Assembly (NCBI GenBank): GCA_003427395.1
Contig: BFEA01000189.1
Span: 855,701-903,642 of the forward strand
DNA length: 47,942 nucleotides
From: Chara braunii
Taxonomy: Eukaryota; Streptophyta; Charophyceae; Charales; Characeae
Direction: 5' to 3'
Every line of letters starts with the position of its first letter. Position 1 is the first letter of the stretch. This document shows, in pieces, positions 32,510 through 43,035 of this stretch. Under the pieces are notes generated by a model. That model made no database searches. It saw only the letters and a program-made list of their open reading frames with translations, and had not been told where the DNA came from. The translations under genes were made by a program, and so were the position numbers.

Positions 32510-32610
32510 GGGCCTCGCTCCACTACTCTTGACATCCACGAAAGACAAAAAAGAATCATGGCAGTGTATCTTTCCATGTTCTAGCAGAAGATTCACTCCC
32601 TTCGTTTCAA
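32510..32610 (+). mobile_element. Harbinger-like MITE, left part only
   Basis: Begins GGGCCTCGCTCCACTACTC and continues with the GTGTATCTTTCCATG and TTCTAGCAGAAGATTC core seen in the 44-45 kb copies. The right terminal repeat is missing: sequence departs after TTCACTCCCTT. Confidence 0.65.
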
Positions 32611-32659
32611 CAACAGTTGATAGGTGTACGAAGTTTAGCTATAGGACAGCATGTGGTTA

Positions 32660-32662
<3 letters not shown>

Positions 32663-32707
<45 letters not shown>
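32663..32707. repeat. Homopolymer run of 45 T
   Basis: Uninterrupted T between GGTTAAGC and AGTTAAG, about 30 bp upstream of a tRNA-like head. Confidence 0.95.
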
Positions 32708-32709
<2 letters not shown>

Positions 32710-32737
32710 TTAAGAAAAAGGACGACGACCTTGAGAT

Positions 32738-33100
32738 ATCGGCCCAGCTCAATTGGTTAGGCACGCAAGTGGCATTCAGGAGGTCGTGGGTTCAATCCTC
32801 ATGGCCGCCTGTAGCACTCTTGGTGGCAACCAACTGACATAGTCAGCTGGATTCTCCCAGTTGGTATTAGTAAGGTCTTCCGCCAACACGGGTGCGAGTG
32901 TGAGTGCATGTGTGAGTGGGTTATGTGTGGTGTGTGGGAGAGTGTTGACTTTAGAGTCTAGACACTACTGTTACTCGATGGGGGTGGGGGAAGAATCAGA
33001 AGATGAAAAGGGAGGCACAGTTACTGGCAAATGCTCAGTCCTTGTGTTAGTCGGGCCCCCACTGGCAGCCCCAACCCTGCACCCTAAACGCTAGGGCAAA
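32738..33100 (+). mobile_element. tRNA-derived SINE-like sequence, plus strand
   Basis: A box AGCTCAATTGGTTAGGC (32746-32762) and B box GGTTCAATCC (32789-32798) are 43 bases apart, as in tRNA genes. The T arm pairs with wobbles, 5 of 7 acceptor pairs form, but D and anticodon arms do not, so it is a tRNA-derived head rather than a working tRNA. A tRNA-unrelated body follows; its 3' end is not defined. Confidence 0.5.
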
Positions 33101-33279
33101 GGGGGCAAACATGCCGTTACCCCTCTCCACCACCGAGAGAAAGGTAGAAAGTTATGCTTGCAGGGGTCCCCTGTATAGCCTTAGGAATAGTGGTAGATAA
33201 CGAAAAGAAAGATATGTTTCGTGACATGGCAGTACGCCAGAAAGATATGCGAGGTGAGAGAAAAATATATGGCTGTCCC

Positions 33280-33451
33280 CCGGGGCTCAGTCCCACCTGC
33301 GCATTTTCGTTGTAGGAGGCTACCACGAAGAGAATGGCAGGCGCCTAAGGACCATGGATTGACACAATCGATGGTCCCTAGACGCCCGCCAGTCACTTCG
33401 TGGTAGCCTCCTACAACGGACGGAAAGACGCAGGTGGGACCGAGCCCCCGA
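33280..33451. mobile_element. Foldback element with ~80-bp inverted arms
   Basis: The left arm GGGGCTCAGTCCCACCTGCG (33282) and right arm (reverse complement GGGGCTCGGTCCCACCTGCG) match, and the pairing continues inward through TTGTAGGAGGCTACCACGAA and a GGCG(C/T)CTA segment almost to the centre at about 33365. The whole 172 bp would fold into one hairpin. Termini resemble those of the Harbinger-like MITEs at 42-45 kb (GGGGCC-type start, TCCCAC). No coding capacity; no clear target duplication. Confidence 0.8.
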
Positions 33452-33459
33452 TGAGGAGA

Positions 33460-33620
33460 AGACAAAAAAAAAAAAAAAGATATCGTCATTACGCTGACCG
33501 AACTCATGGCAATTTAGAAAAAAATTGTTTTCCTCATCAACTTCCATCATCTGGAGTCCAACTGAGGTCTATATATTTCAACAGTTCATTGGTCTACCCA
33601 CTGAGCTATAGGCTCTAGCG
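33460..33620 (-). mobile_element. tRNA-derived SINE-like sequence, minus strand
   Basis: On the minus strand, A box TATAGCTCAGTGGGTAGAC (33592-33610) and a weaker B box GTTGGACTCC (33553-33562). The minus-strand body runs to a T-rich tail (plus-strand A run at 33463-33478). The LINE target site lies immediately beyond the head, so LINE insertion has cut this element from its original flank. Confidence 0.45.
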
Positions 33621-33628
33621 AGGCTCAG

Positions 33629-33641
33629 CCTGCCGGCTACG
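33629..33641. repeat. LINE target-site duplication, 5' copy
   Basis: CCTGCCGGCTACG, repeated exactly at 42060-42072 directly after the poly-A tail. Confidence 0.85.
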
Positions 33642-35145
33642 CCCTTCCGTCCGCAAGGACAGAAACGTGACGAAATGAGGGCGGGTGATGGGAACGCCAC
33701 CGTCGACGCTGGTTTGCGCTCGCGGTCCTGCATTGTTGGTTGGCGCTATCTAACGCCGCCGTACCAACCCGTCGAGTGGTGACGCGCTATCACGACGCGA
33801 ATTCACCACGGTGAACGCGACACGCTGGATCTCTTTCAGCGATGGGAGTTTCCCCCGTACGTCCCTGTTCACCTGACGGCCATTGCCTCCACTGAAGTAA
33901 GACCGGAACTTTTACCACGCATCATTATTGTAGAGGTGGGAAACGCTAGGCATGTACCAAGGACAGCTACATTGGACATATCACCACCGCCGCCTCAGCT
34001 TCATCAAGTCTGGGCTCAGCTTCATCGATGGTAACCGCGGAACTAGTTGCTTCTTTAAGTCCAGCGGTAACTTCCTTTCGCTTTGGCCAGATACTCTCTT
34101 ATGACCTTCGTGTTGTCGCTCCGACCCACCACTCTTGGATAGAATATGCCCGTGTTAGTTGTGCTTCATGCTGGATTGCTTCGATCACGAAACACTCTCC
34201 ACCGCGACGGTAGGTGCAATACTATGGAGTACTGACTCTGCAGGCATACCCCAGATGAACGAGCGACTAGATAGAATGTTAGACTTAGATGCTGATGGTG
34301 CTTAACGGGATAGGCAGTAGATGGATGGTAAGGACCAGTTAGTCCTTAGTAATGCTACGGGAATAGGAATGGGGCGGTTTCCGTAAAATGGATGCTTGCG
34401 GAGACGATAGGGCTAGTATCGATCCGCGCTCTTGATTGTCATACAGCGGAGCCCGACGCGCGCGCATATACCCGCGCCCTAAAACTAGGTCGGAGTCGAC
34501 ATGCTCCCCACCGCTCGGTGATAGAGAACCTTATCCCTCGGCAAAGGCGTAGGCCAAGCCTGCCGCCATAGTTCGGAACTCCTCCGACTAGGGTTAGAGT
34601 AGTAGTCGATGGATTAGCCCCCCCTAAACGCCGATGTCCCCAAGATTGGAGTTTTACTGCCCGTAGACGGGAGGAAGGACATAACATTATGTTGCTTACC
34701 TCCCCTCCTAGGTGAACGTGGACGAAAACTAGGGTTAAGCTGCTATCGGAACATCTCCGCCCGAGCACGCGGTTCTCCTGCATTGTCATCTCCCGCGGGA
34801 GGACACGGAGTGGTAGACCCCCGACTCGGTGCACATGGATTCCTTGGAATAACAGCAGCAGATAGTCGACCATCGTCGGTCCTCATTTCAAGTTCAATCG
34901 CCGTCCGGATGACAAGCACTATCGATAGCCTCACTCCCGCTACCCTTCTCCCCGAACCTCCCGAGGGAGTCACTATCCGGCCGTGTTTAGTCCAGTTGGC
35001 AATAGGAAGGTAGGCAGTGGTATTACGGCGCGCCACCCTCCCTGTAGCCAAACATTTCAATCCCAGCAATAGACTGCTGGACGAAGTAGCAACTGATGCC
35101 TTAACAACCGCCAACACCTTTTAACGATATCAGCAAGCAACGGAG
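33642..35145 (+). promoter_or_regulatory. LINE 5' UTR, presumed internal promoter region
   Basis: GC- and CpG-rich, with no sustained plus-strand frame, lying between the target duplication and ORF1. L1-type elements normally have their promoter here. No individual promoter element is recognisable. A minus-strand open stretch (34439-34873) has no motif and is probably chance. Confidence 0.5.
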
Positions 35146-37434
35146 ATGGCGGGCTTAGCCTCAGTGGAACTTGTAATGGAAGAGCAGGTCTTTCAGGGTG
35201 GCCACTCCGCTCCAGGAGGGCCAGAGGAATCCTTCGAAGAAAGAGTCCGATTACTGCTATCCATGTGTTACGATGATGGGATGCTTCCTGATGAACTACA
35301 GCTAGAGGAGGTTGTTATCGAAGGGAATGAGGCGGTAGTAACGGTGAATGAGAAATTCGATGAGATAAAAATCAGATGGTTAATGGAACGCACGGTGGTG
35401 ATTATCTTTAGGGATGCCGCACGCGAGCTCCCCCGTAAGATGAAAGAAGACATCGTACGCACGTACGAGAACGGATGGCAGAGAGACCACATATTCGACC
35501 CCCCCGTGGGGAGGGGACGTGTGAAATTTGAAGGGCCAAATGTGATTTCGTACGTATCACGAGACAAAGTCGTAGCAGATTGGATGGTTAATGAGGGGGA
35601 GGGCGCTGTCACGCTTCGAAATAGGAGGTATGCCTTCGAATTGAAACCATGGATGACAAAAGTCGATTGGAAGGAGCTCAGGAGAGCCGAGTTGGAAAAC
35701 ACGTTTTGGGTAGTAGCCATTCAAATTCCGCTAGATGCTCTGGTGTATGTTCGCGCTGCACTCAAAAAAGTGATTGGGCAGGTAGTCCGCGTGCACCCAC
35801 CAGATCGCTTCGGGGCAAACCCCAAAGTGGGAAACGTTAAGTTCGATCTCGATCCTGAAACCAGATCCAAGTTTGTCGACAGGATCTCGGTCCGATCCAA
35901 GCAAGGGGAGATGATGGAAGTGAAACTCGCCACATCCTCTACCCCCTACTGCACCAACTGCAGATGATACTATCACACAATTGACATGTGCACCAGGGGA
36001 GATAGCGGTAGAAGAAACAACCGGGATCGAAACGGCTGAATCTCAGAGCCTGACCAGGCGGATTCCTCCGGCGACGATTCCTCCCAAAACTCCAACACAC
36101 AGGGGAGATCCAGGAGTAGACAGGGCATACCCCGTTATCAGGGAAGTCTAGCCCCAAGCAGAAGTAGAAGCCCTGCCGCACCCAGTCACTCACACCACTC
36201 AATAGCACAAAGGGATGGAGATGACCTTCAAAGAGATGGCGGTTTCAACAGGCACCTTGGCCGTATCAGCCCTGTCTTCTCCCCTTCAGGAAACCAGTCA
36301 AGAGATCTGAAATCCCTCCACCCAATCGCAGGGGCCAATCTGTATCGAATGGAAGATCACATGGACTACTCAAGAACACCCATGAACAGTCTGTTGCTGG
36401 TCGCCTCCCTCTATAGCGAAGAACCCCCCCCCCTGGGGACAGAAGATGGTCAGACGCATTCGCATCCGAGCCATTGTCAGTTGGTTGTACACTCACCATC
36501 AGGGAGACCCCTCTCAACAGATGAGGCTTGCTCCCCAGGAGGGAACCTCTACCCATCCTCGGCCCTGGTTCCATTTGCCAGAAGTGCCAGAGGACAGTCT
36601 TCTCTTAAGATGCCCAGAGTTACTAGACATGTAGCAAGCAGTAGCCAGCCCCACGACCAGACTTCAGATAACAATCCCCTACAACACGAAAGATCCAATG
36701 CTTTGAATGTCAGTGCCGCGGAGTCGTCGACGTCCGTCAGATCAGGTAACGACACAGCTCTACCTCATCTTGGAACCAAAACGTCCCGTAGTAGAAAAAT
36801 GGTCTTTGCGCACAGGAACACACACACTGAAATGGAAAAATGGCTTATGGCATTCATCTGCTCCATCATTAACTGAACCATCCACATCATTGCCTGACAA
36901 TTGGAGAATGCCAAGGTCACCTTCCTGACACATCAGGTGGAAGACCCGGTCACTCCGCAAGTAATCCTTTCACTGGCTAGACAGATCTTCTCGGACCAGT
37001 TCCCCATCAGACTGGTCCCCCACATGTCAATGCCAAGATTTTACCCAGACATCACGGGACGTAACGTCAAAGTGTTTGCTCCAATCCTTGATGCGTGTAT
37101 ACCGACCAACGGCCTGGACACCTTCATGCAGGTTGGCCTGCGGCTGATCCCCCTCTCCATATTCATAGAAGAGGATTTGGATTCCCTGCATCAGATGTCC
37201 GTCCAACACGTGGCCGATGCCAGTTTCGTGTCCAAATTGAATGACGAACTCCCGAAGAACAAAAGGTTGGAATCGTTGTACCTGAAGAACCTCCTCTCTC
37301 AGAAATGGTCGTCGACCTCAGCGCCGGGGACATCAGGCAAACCCAGAGACTCCCAACAGGCAGGACCATCCAGGCCCACAACTGCAGCCCCCTACATCCA
37401 ATCCAGGGTGCAGGGCTCACGGGTAGATGGATAA
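35146..37434 (+). pseudogene. LINE ORF1 protein (nucleic-acid-binding), 4 in-frame TGA
   Basis: A single frame of 763 codons from ATG 35146 to TAA 37432, interrupted by TGA at 35965, 36037, 36874 and 36895. The N-terminal 270 residues resemble the DUF4283-type domain of plant LINE ORF1 proteins (VVIIFRDAARELPRKMK, NRRYAFELKPWM, VRVHPPDRFG). A CCHC zinc knuckle, CX2CX4HX4C, is at 35950-35991 and the first TGA falls inside it. The middle is Ser/Pro-rich; the C-terminal 178 residues (36901 on) are better folded-looking but unassigned. ORF1p coats LINE RNA. The TAA overlaps the ORF2 start by 8 bases (ATGGATAA). Confidence 0.8.
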
Positions 37435-38826
37435 CCTTACGATTGCTACATGGAATTTGAGGGGCCTGGGAGATACGACGAAGAGAAAGAAAAAAACAAG
37501 ACTGAAATCTTGGCTACACAGGCACCGCGTCCACATTATCTGCATACAGGAGAGTATACTGGACGACAGGAAGCTGTTAGAGTTGGGGAATTGGTGGGAC
37601 AACCCCAGATCTGGTTCCCCGCAGTCGAGAGCAGAGGAGGTGTGGGTATCTTAATACACAGAGACCTTCCCATAGACATTATTGACTCTGCTGCAGACCT
37701 ATGGGGATGATGGACCTGGGTAAAATTTGGCATGGAGGGAAAAGAGTGGGCAGTAATGAACATCTACGCCTCAGTACACAGATCCGACCGCAGGTTGTTT
37801 TTCGAGGACTTAATTTCCCACACACCAGATGTAGACAATCTGCTAGTAGTTAGAGATTGGAATTGTTCGTTGGACGACATCCTTGCCCCCTCAACGGACT
37901 CCCCGGACATTTTGGCACTCACAGACTACATGTTAGAGTTGGAGCTGTGCGATGCATTTAGACTAATGCACCGCACAGACGCAGGTTTCACATGGTGTTC
38001 CACAGCCTTAGAGGGCGGGAACGCTAGAGTAGTATTCATAAGATTAGATGCGTTCCTCTTAAGCCCCGCCTGGTGGGACGCTTTGTTGGATGTGGGGGTA
38101 TTCAAAACCCCTGTATCAGACCATAACCCTGTGAAAGCAACGTTCCATATTTCGCACAGCGAAGACAGGGGCAAGGGTTACTTCAGGCTGAACACCCGGA
38201 ACTTAAAGGATGAAGGTCTCTCAGACTGGATCAATAATTTTTTCGGTAAATGGTCAGGTGCCCAACAATACTTCGACTCCTTGGGGGATTGGTGGGACGT
38301 GGGCACTAGCATTGCCTCCGGATTCCTTAACATCTTCTCACGGATCCTAGTTGCAGAACGTAACAAGGAAGAAAACTGTATCTTGCGGGATCTCAAATGG
38401 GTGGAGGACAGGATGAAGTCACACCCAATCTCGGCAGGAGCCTGGGCAGGGGAACGTGCGAGGTTGCTTGCAAAGTGGGATAACCTGCAACAGACTGCTT
38501 CAGATGAGTGGGCCGAAAGACTAACAGTGAAAGGGATTGCGGTGTTCGACCGCATGACAAAAGAATCGTTTCAACGCCTGTTGCCGAAGAGAGCAACACA
38601 GACAATGAAACAACTGCATCACCCTTTTATCCACAAGGAAAGACCAGCCACTACCTTAACCACCATGTACAGGTACGTCGTACAGTACTTTCAGGATATA
38701 TTGACTACCCGTAGGCCAGGGGAATCCCCAGAAACGGACCTCTCCTGCAGAACAGACAACTGGGTAAACACAACAGTCCGGCTAACGCACCTAGGAAGAC
38801 TGGATCTTGACAGACCAGTCTACTGA
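37427..38826 (+). pseudogene. LINE ORF2, APE-type endonuclease part (broken)
   Basis: Starts MDNLTIATWNLRGLGD and HIICIQES at about 37533, the usual N-terminus of APE endonucleases in plant LINEs. A frameshift near 37615 moves the reading one frame; a TGA at 37708 follows. Then RGGVGILIHRDLP (37633), VMNIYASVHRSDRRLFFEDL (37750), FTWCS (37990), RLDAFLLS (38044; consensus has Arg/Lys before FLLS) and SDHNPVKATF (38117, catalytic Asp-His present) are all seen. One active-site region departs from type: VVRDWNCSLDD at 37845 where GDFN is usual. The endonuclease nicks the target DNA to prime reverse transcription. Confidence 0.85.
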
Positions 38827-40357
38827 GGAAGTTGAGGAAACTTTGAGACACATAGCGAAGGGTAAAGCCCCCGGTAGAGATGGTCTTCCGGTGGAAATGT
38901 ATCAACAACACAGTGTCGTCCTGGCCCCCAGCCTAGTACGCATCTTCAACGCAGCATTAACAGATAGGCACCTCTCTCGTGGTATGGTCCATGGTATCAT
39001 CACTGTGATGTACAAGAAAGGAGACAAAGCGGATATCAGGAACTGGAGACCTATTTCATTGCTCAACGTTTCCTATAAGATACTAGCGAAACTATTGGCC
39101 CGTAGGTTACGGAGATACTTACCGGATTTAGTAGCCCAAGCCCAGGCAGCTTTTGTGCAGGGCAGGTCTATCATGGACAATATCGTGACCGCAATTGAAG
39201 CCTTAGAATGGATTCGTGAAGAGAACCTCGATGTGGCAGTCCTCCTGCTAGACCTTGAGAAGGCCTATGACAGGGTCAATTGGGCATACGTGCTAACAAC
39301 CCTGAAACTAATGAACTTCGGAAGCAGCTTCTGCATGTGGGTCTCAGAGCTGTATGTGTTATCTACAGCTTCAGTCGCCATAAACGGCCACATCTCCCAT
39401 CCGTTTGCCCTCTCGAGATCGCTCCGTCAAGGGTGCCCTTTGGCACCACTGCTCTTTGTCCTGCAACTAGAAGTGCTAGTCAGCAACATCAGAAATCACC
39501 CCAATATTACTAGGGGCCTGCAGACTCAAAACCGGGAATGCAGGGTCAAGGCCTTAGCAAATGACCTGCTGGCAATATCAGAGAATTTTGTTCAGTCCCT
39601 ATCCGCCCTGAAAGCTTGCCTTGTACAATACGCGGACCTATCGAAGGCCGCGGTTAAATGGAACAAAAGTGTGTACCTCCTGCCGAACAGATACTGCCTC
39701 GCAGTCGAATGGGGAATGAAAAGAATCGCAGAAGGAGCCTCAGAATGATACTTGGGAATACAGGTCACATTGGGAAGGTGTGTGGATGCCCCAAAGGATC
39801 TGTTACAGCAAAAAATCATCTGTCGTATCGCCGTCTGGGGCGCCGCCCCACACTTGTCTCTATTCGGCAGAGCTCTAGTATCCAATGTAGCCTTGTTCGC
39901 TCTCCTTTGGTTTGTAGGTGCAGTTAGACAATTGGGAAAACAGATGCTTAGAATAGTCAGGCGAGTTGTAGCGAAATTCCTCTGGAAGCTGTTTGGGAAG
40001 GAGGATGCTGGTTTTATTTCCAAAGTAGCGTGGGACCTCGTTTGTTTCCCCCGCTCAGAAGGAGGACTCGGTCTCCTAGACCCTGGGCGCCAGAACGCCG
40101 CCCTCCTATCAAAATGGGTGATTAAGGCAGCAACCAGTGATTCTGAGGATCATTGGATCCTCTTGGCGGAACAGATACTGGCAAACGATTGGAATCTCCC
40201 AAGATACCAAGATGTGTGGACGTGCTGCATGCTGGACTCATTCCTCTGCCGGAAAATCAGGTCCGAATTTTGGAACGGTGTGCTGAAAGCGTGGAGGAAA
40301 CTGGGCCCCAAGGTCTGGGTCCCACCGGTAACTAGTGCTGTCCCAGCCCCTTTTTGA
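38807..40357 (+). pseudogene. LINE ORF2, reverse transcriptase (catalytic site lost)
   Basis: The frame shifts again at 38807-38826. RT motifs in order: KAPGRDGLPVEMY (38864), VMYKKGDKADIRNWRPISLL (39006), QAAFVQGRSIMDNI (39144), LLLDLEKAYDRVNW (39243, first catalytic Asp), SRSLRQGCPLAPLLF (39417) and ALANDLLAI (39550). In active LINEs the last motif reads FADD; here the first Asp is Asn, so the polymerase centre is lost. A TGA at 39746 splits the thumb, which continues with VAWDLVCFPRSEGGLGLLDP to a TGA at 40355. RT copies LINE RNA at the nick. Confidence 0.9.
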
Positions 40358-41664
40358 CAACCCCGCAATCAGATCCTCATAAGGGAGAACATTCTCTGCG
40401 GGCAGCGCCCCAGATGCGTTCGGCCGACAGTGGGCAGAAAGAGGGGTGCTGAAAATTGCTGATCTTTGGAACGAAATCACAGGCCAGTGGCACTTGGGGC
40501 AGACCCTGAGTGGCACTCGGGGAAGAATGGTATACCCAGTTGTTACTTGCCATCCCTCCAGAATGGCTCCCGTTGCTCAGCCCCTTGGGGGTGGACCCTC
40601 CGGGAACCTGGTTCGTAGAAGATGCAGCACCTGCTCTGCCAACCTGTTTTTGGAAACTCATATCCCTCAAGGAAGATGGCTCAAGACTCTTCCAAGCGTG
40701 GGACAAACCGAACTCCGGCCCTTCACTGCTTGGTAGGGGGGAAGACCCCACCCCCTCCTCGGTGGGCCATGCGCCTGGTACGCTCTCGCAGGTCAGAGTG
40801 AGGGAAGTTTGTGATGAAGATGGCTCTTGGAAGTGCACTGTTTGGGCGAACGGTAAGCCAGTCCGCTGTCTCAAACTGGACCCGAAGCTCTGGGCGTGGA
40901 GAGACCCTGCTCACTTCTCAGAAGACTCTTGGCTGACAGACTACACCGCCGCCGGGGGATATGCCCTTCAGCAAACTGCCAGGACCCCACTATTGGTTGC
41001 AGTCAGCAGATGGACTCAAGTAACTACATACGACAGTGTCTCCATAAGCTCCGATATTGTACGTTGTTGGAAGCAGCTTCAAATCGCACCGATGCCCAGA
41101 GCGGCAGTTCTGCTCTGGCTTCTCTCTCTATTGGTCACCCCCTCTGCGGTGTGGCTCACAGAAAGGGGAATGAAGGTTCAGCTACAGTGTGGCAGATGGA
41201 GGTGGCCCTTTGAGTCTACCACTCATTTGTGGCTTTCCTGTCCGCTGTCCCATCGGATCTGGAAATGGTGGCACTCACAATGGGACCGTCGGCTCTATCA
41301 TTCAATGGGACGAAAAATGGATTTTGCTTGGTGGAGTACCAGAAGATCTCACCTTGCATAAGGGCTGGGGGTACATCGCCCAGGCCCTGAGGGCCTGTCT
41401 GTTCTCCATCATTTGGGAAGTCAGGAACAAGAATGTATTTGAGGGCAGATTCCTGGCAGATACAGCGATAAAATCAAGGACCAAGACTCTTGTCAGGCAG
41501 GTCATCAAAGCTGATTGGAGGAGGAAAGTCCTCACCTTCCACCCATTGGCAAGCACAGCAGGGTTGGCTTGGTTTGACTCCACCTGGACCTTGGGAGGAA
41601 AGTTGGCAAGGATTGAAGGTAGTACATTGATTCTGGATCAGTGGCTAGTAGGTAACGAGTAAAA
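40358..41664 (+). pseudogene. LINE ORF2 C-terminal part with zf-RVT
   Basis: Three frames are needed to follow it: about 40380-40500, 40510-41210 and 41189-41664. The zf-RVT region is at 41085-41280, with MPRAAVLLWLL, LTERGMKVQLQC, THLWLSCPLSHRIWKWWHS giving the Cys/His pattern usual after plant LINE RT. The final part (LRACLFSIIWEVRNKNVFEG, 41380) matches the conserved end of such ORF2 proteins and finishes at a TAA at 41660-41662. No RNase H signature is visible. Confidence 0.75.
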
Positions 41665-42058
41665 ACCTGGGCAGTCGGTTTAGTGTCCATAGTAGGACGG
41701 CAGCAGAAGGTGGTTTGGGGGGTCAGGAGGGAGTGTCATTGTCTGTACAGGAACCAGTTTAAGTTCCTCCCTCCCGTGGTAGGGAGGCAGTGTGAGATAG
41801 GTGTAGGGAGAAGCAGCCCAAGTCTTCAAACGCTAGACAGCTAGCCTGGGCATGCTCTGGCTTTGTGCAGACTTGTGAATTCCAGGGGGTTGGTCCCCTG
41901 CAGGGCCGAGTCCCTGTAAGCGAAACTGGGTAAGGCTCCCAGATGTTTCTTTTACTCCGGGTAGACTGTGAGGACCCCGGCCTCGAGATCTTTATTGGAA
42001 ATCTGAGCCTTGGGCACTGGGCCTGCGTTATNAAAAAAAAAAAAAAAAAAAAAAAAAA
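41665..42058 (+). other. LINE 3' UTR and poly-A tail
   Basis: Non-coding. Ends GCGTTAT, one N, then 26 A (42033-42058). This is followed directly by the 3' target-site copy. Confidence 0.85.
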
Positions 42059-42059
42059 C

Positions 42060-42072
42060 CCTGCCGGCTACG
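42060..42072. repeat. LINE target-site duplication, 3' copy
   Basis: CCTGCCGGCTACG, identical to 33629-33641. Confidence 0.85.
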
Positions 42073-42167
42073 GTAGGCATGAGGCCTGATGGCCCCTGCT
42101 GCTTGTTACGGATTCGCTACTTGATCGATGTATATATATATATATATATCGTATATATATATATATA

Positions 42168-42317
42168 GGGCCTCGCTCCACAACTCAACACTACATGCAT
42201 TGGACGCCTTTCTGGACCAGGTGCGCTAGGAGGAGTTCGACAATTTTGAGTGTATGGGGACGACATCCAACTCCAAATACATGTACAGTGTTGTGGAGTG
42301 GAGCGAGGCGGATAGCC
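42168..42317. mobile_element. MITE with GGGCCTCGCTCCAC-type ends, different interior
   Basis: Left GGGCCTCGCTCCACAAC; right end in reverse complement contains CCTCGCTCCACTCCACAAC, then both arms have CACT followed by TACATG. The interior is unrelated to the 44-45 kb copies. It sits at the end of a (TA)n tract (42130-42166). Confidence 0.65.
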
Positions 42318-42490
42318 TTTGGGCACAGTGCCGGCTTGCAATAAAAGTCCCAAGGTCCCCCCCCGCCCCCCCCAAAAAAAAACAAAAATAAAATAAAAAT
42401 AAAAATAAAAATCCTTGCTACTGCTGCTGGGCGGTAACAGCTGACTGTCTGTGAGGATATCGTACAGTAACAGTTGACTGTCAGGACTCA

Positions 42491-42656
42491 GGGGCCAAGT
42501 CCCACTAGCAGCGTTGAGCTACCTCAATGACTGAATCTGGACGTGTTTGAGGAGACGTGGAGTTCAGGAAACTCGACACCATTTCTGCACATATCCGCAA
42601 TCACGTCCAGATTCAGGCGTTGAGATAGCTTAACGCTGCTAGTGGGACTTGGCCCC
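42491..42656. mobile_element. Harbinger-like MITE with ~55-bp terminal inverted repeats
   Basis: Left arm GGGGCCAAGTCCCACTAGCA and right arm in reverse complement agree at about 50 of 55 positions, through a CTGAATCTGGACGTG block. Taking GGGCC as the terminus, both flanks read CAG, a possible 3-bp target duplication. A GGGCC start with 3-bp duplications is the habit of PIF/Harbinger MITEs. No coding capacity. Confidence 0.8.
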
Positions 42657-43004
42657 AGGATATCCTTTTTTTTTTTTCTTTTTTCTTTTTTCTTTTTTCG
42701 TGTGTCAGGATATCGAACAGTACAGACAGTTCTCGCTCATCTATTTATTTGATTTTATTATATCTCCGATTTATTTTATTTCCTCCGTCATTTGCGCGGC
42801 AGAGACCGTGTCAGTCGCAGAAGCAGCAGTGGCAGAGGCAGGAGGTGTCGGCACGGAATACTAGAGGTACGACCCTGGCCGTTTTACGACCAGATTGGCT
42901 CGTCTCCAAAAGCGGTGCGGGGTCTCGCGGCTGCCCTGTTTCCCCGCCTCGTGTCGGGGAAACCCTAAGCCCCTACTATAGCCCCCCTCCTCCCTCTCCA
43001 TCCT

Positions 43005-43035
<31 letters not shown>

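Larger units (their letters stand above)
33642..42058 (+). mobile_element. Near-full-length L1-type LINE, inactive
   Basis: About 8.4 kb: a 5' UTR of 1.5 kb (33642-35145), ORF1 (35146-37434), ORF2 (37427-41662), a 3' UTR of about 370 bp and a poly-A tail (42032-42058, one N at its start). It is flanked by the exact 13-bp duplication CCTGCCGGCTACG. That pattern is the hallmark of target-primed reverse transcription of a full-length transcript. Domain order (ORF1 with zinc knuckle; ORF2 with APE endonuclease, RT and zf-RVT, no RNase H seen) fits plant L1-clade LINEs. Stops and frameshifts make it inactive. Confidence 0.88.

Noticed and set aside
32738-32812. Functional tRNA gene
   Set aside because: D and anticodon arms do not pair and two acceptor pairs fail; a SINE head fits better.
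34439-35117. Minus-strand ORFs in the LINE 5' UTR
   Set aside because: No recognised motif; GC-rich sequence yields open frames easily.
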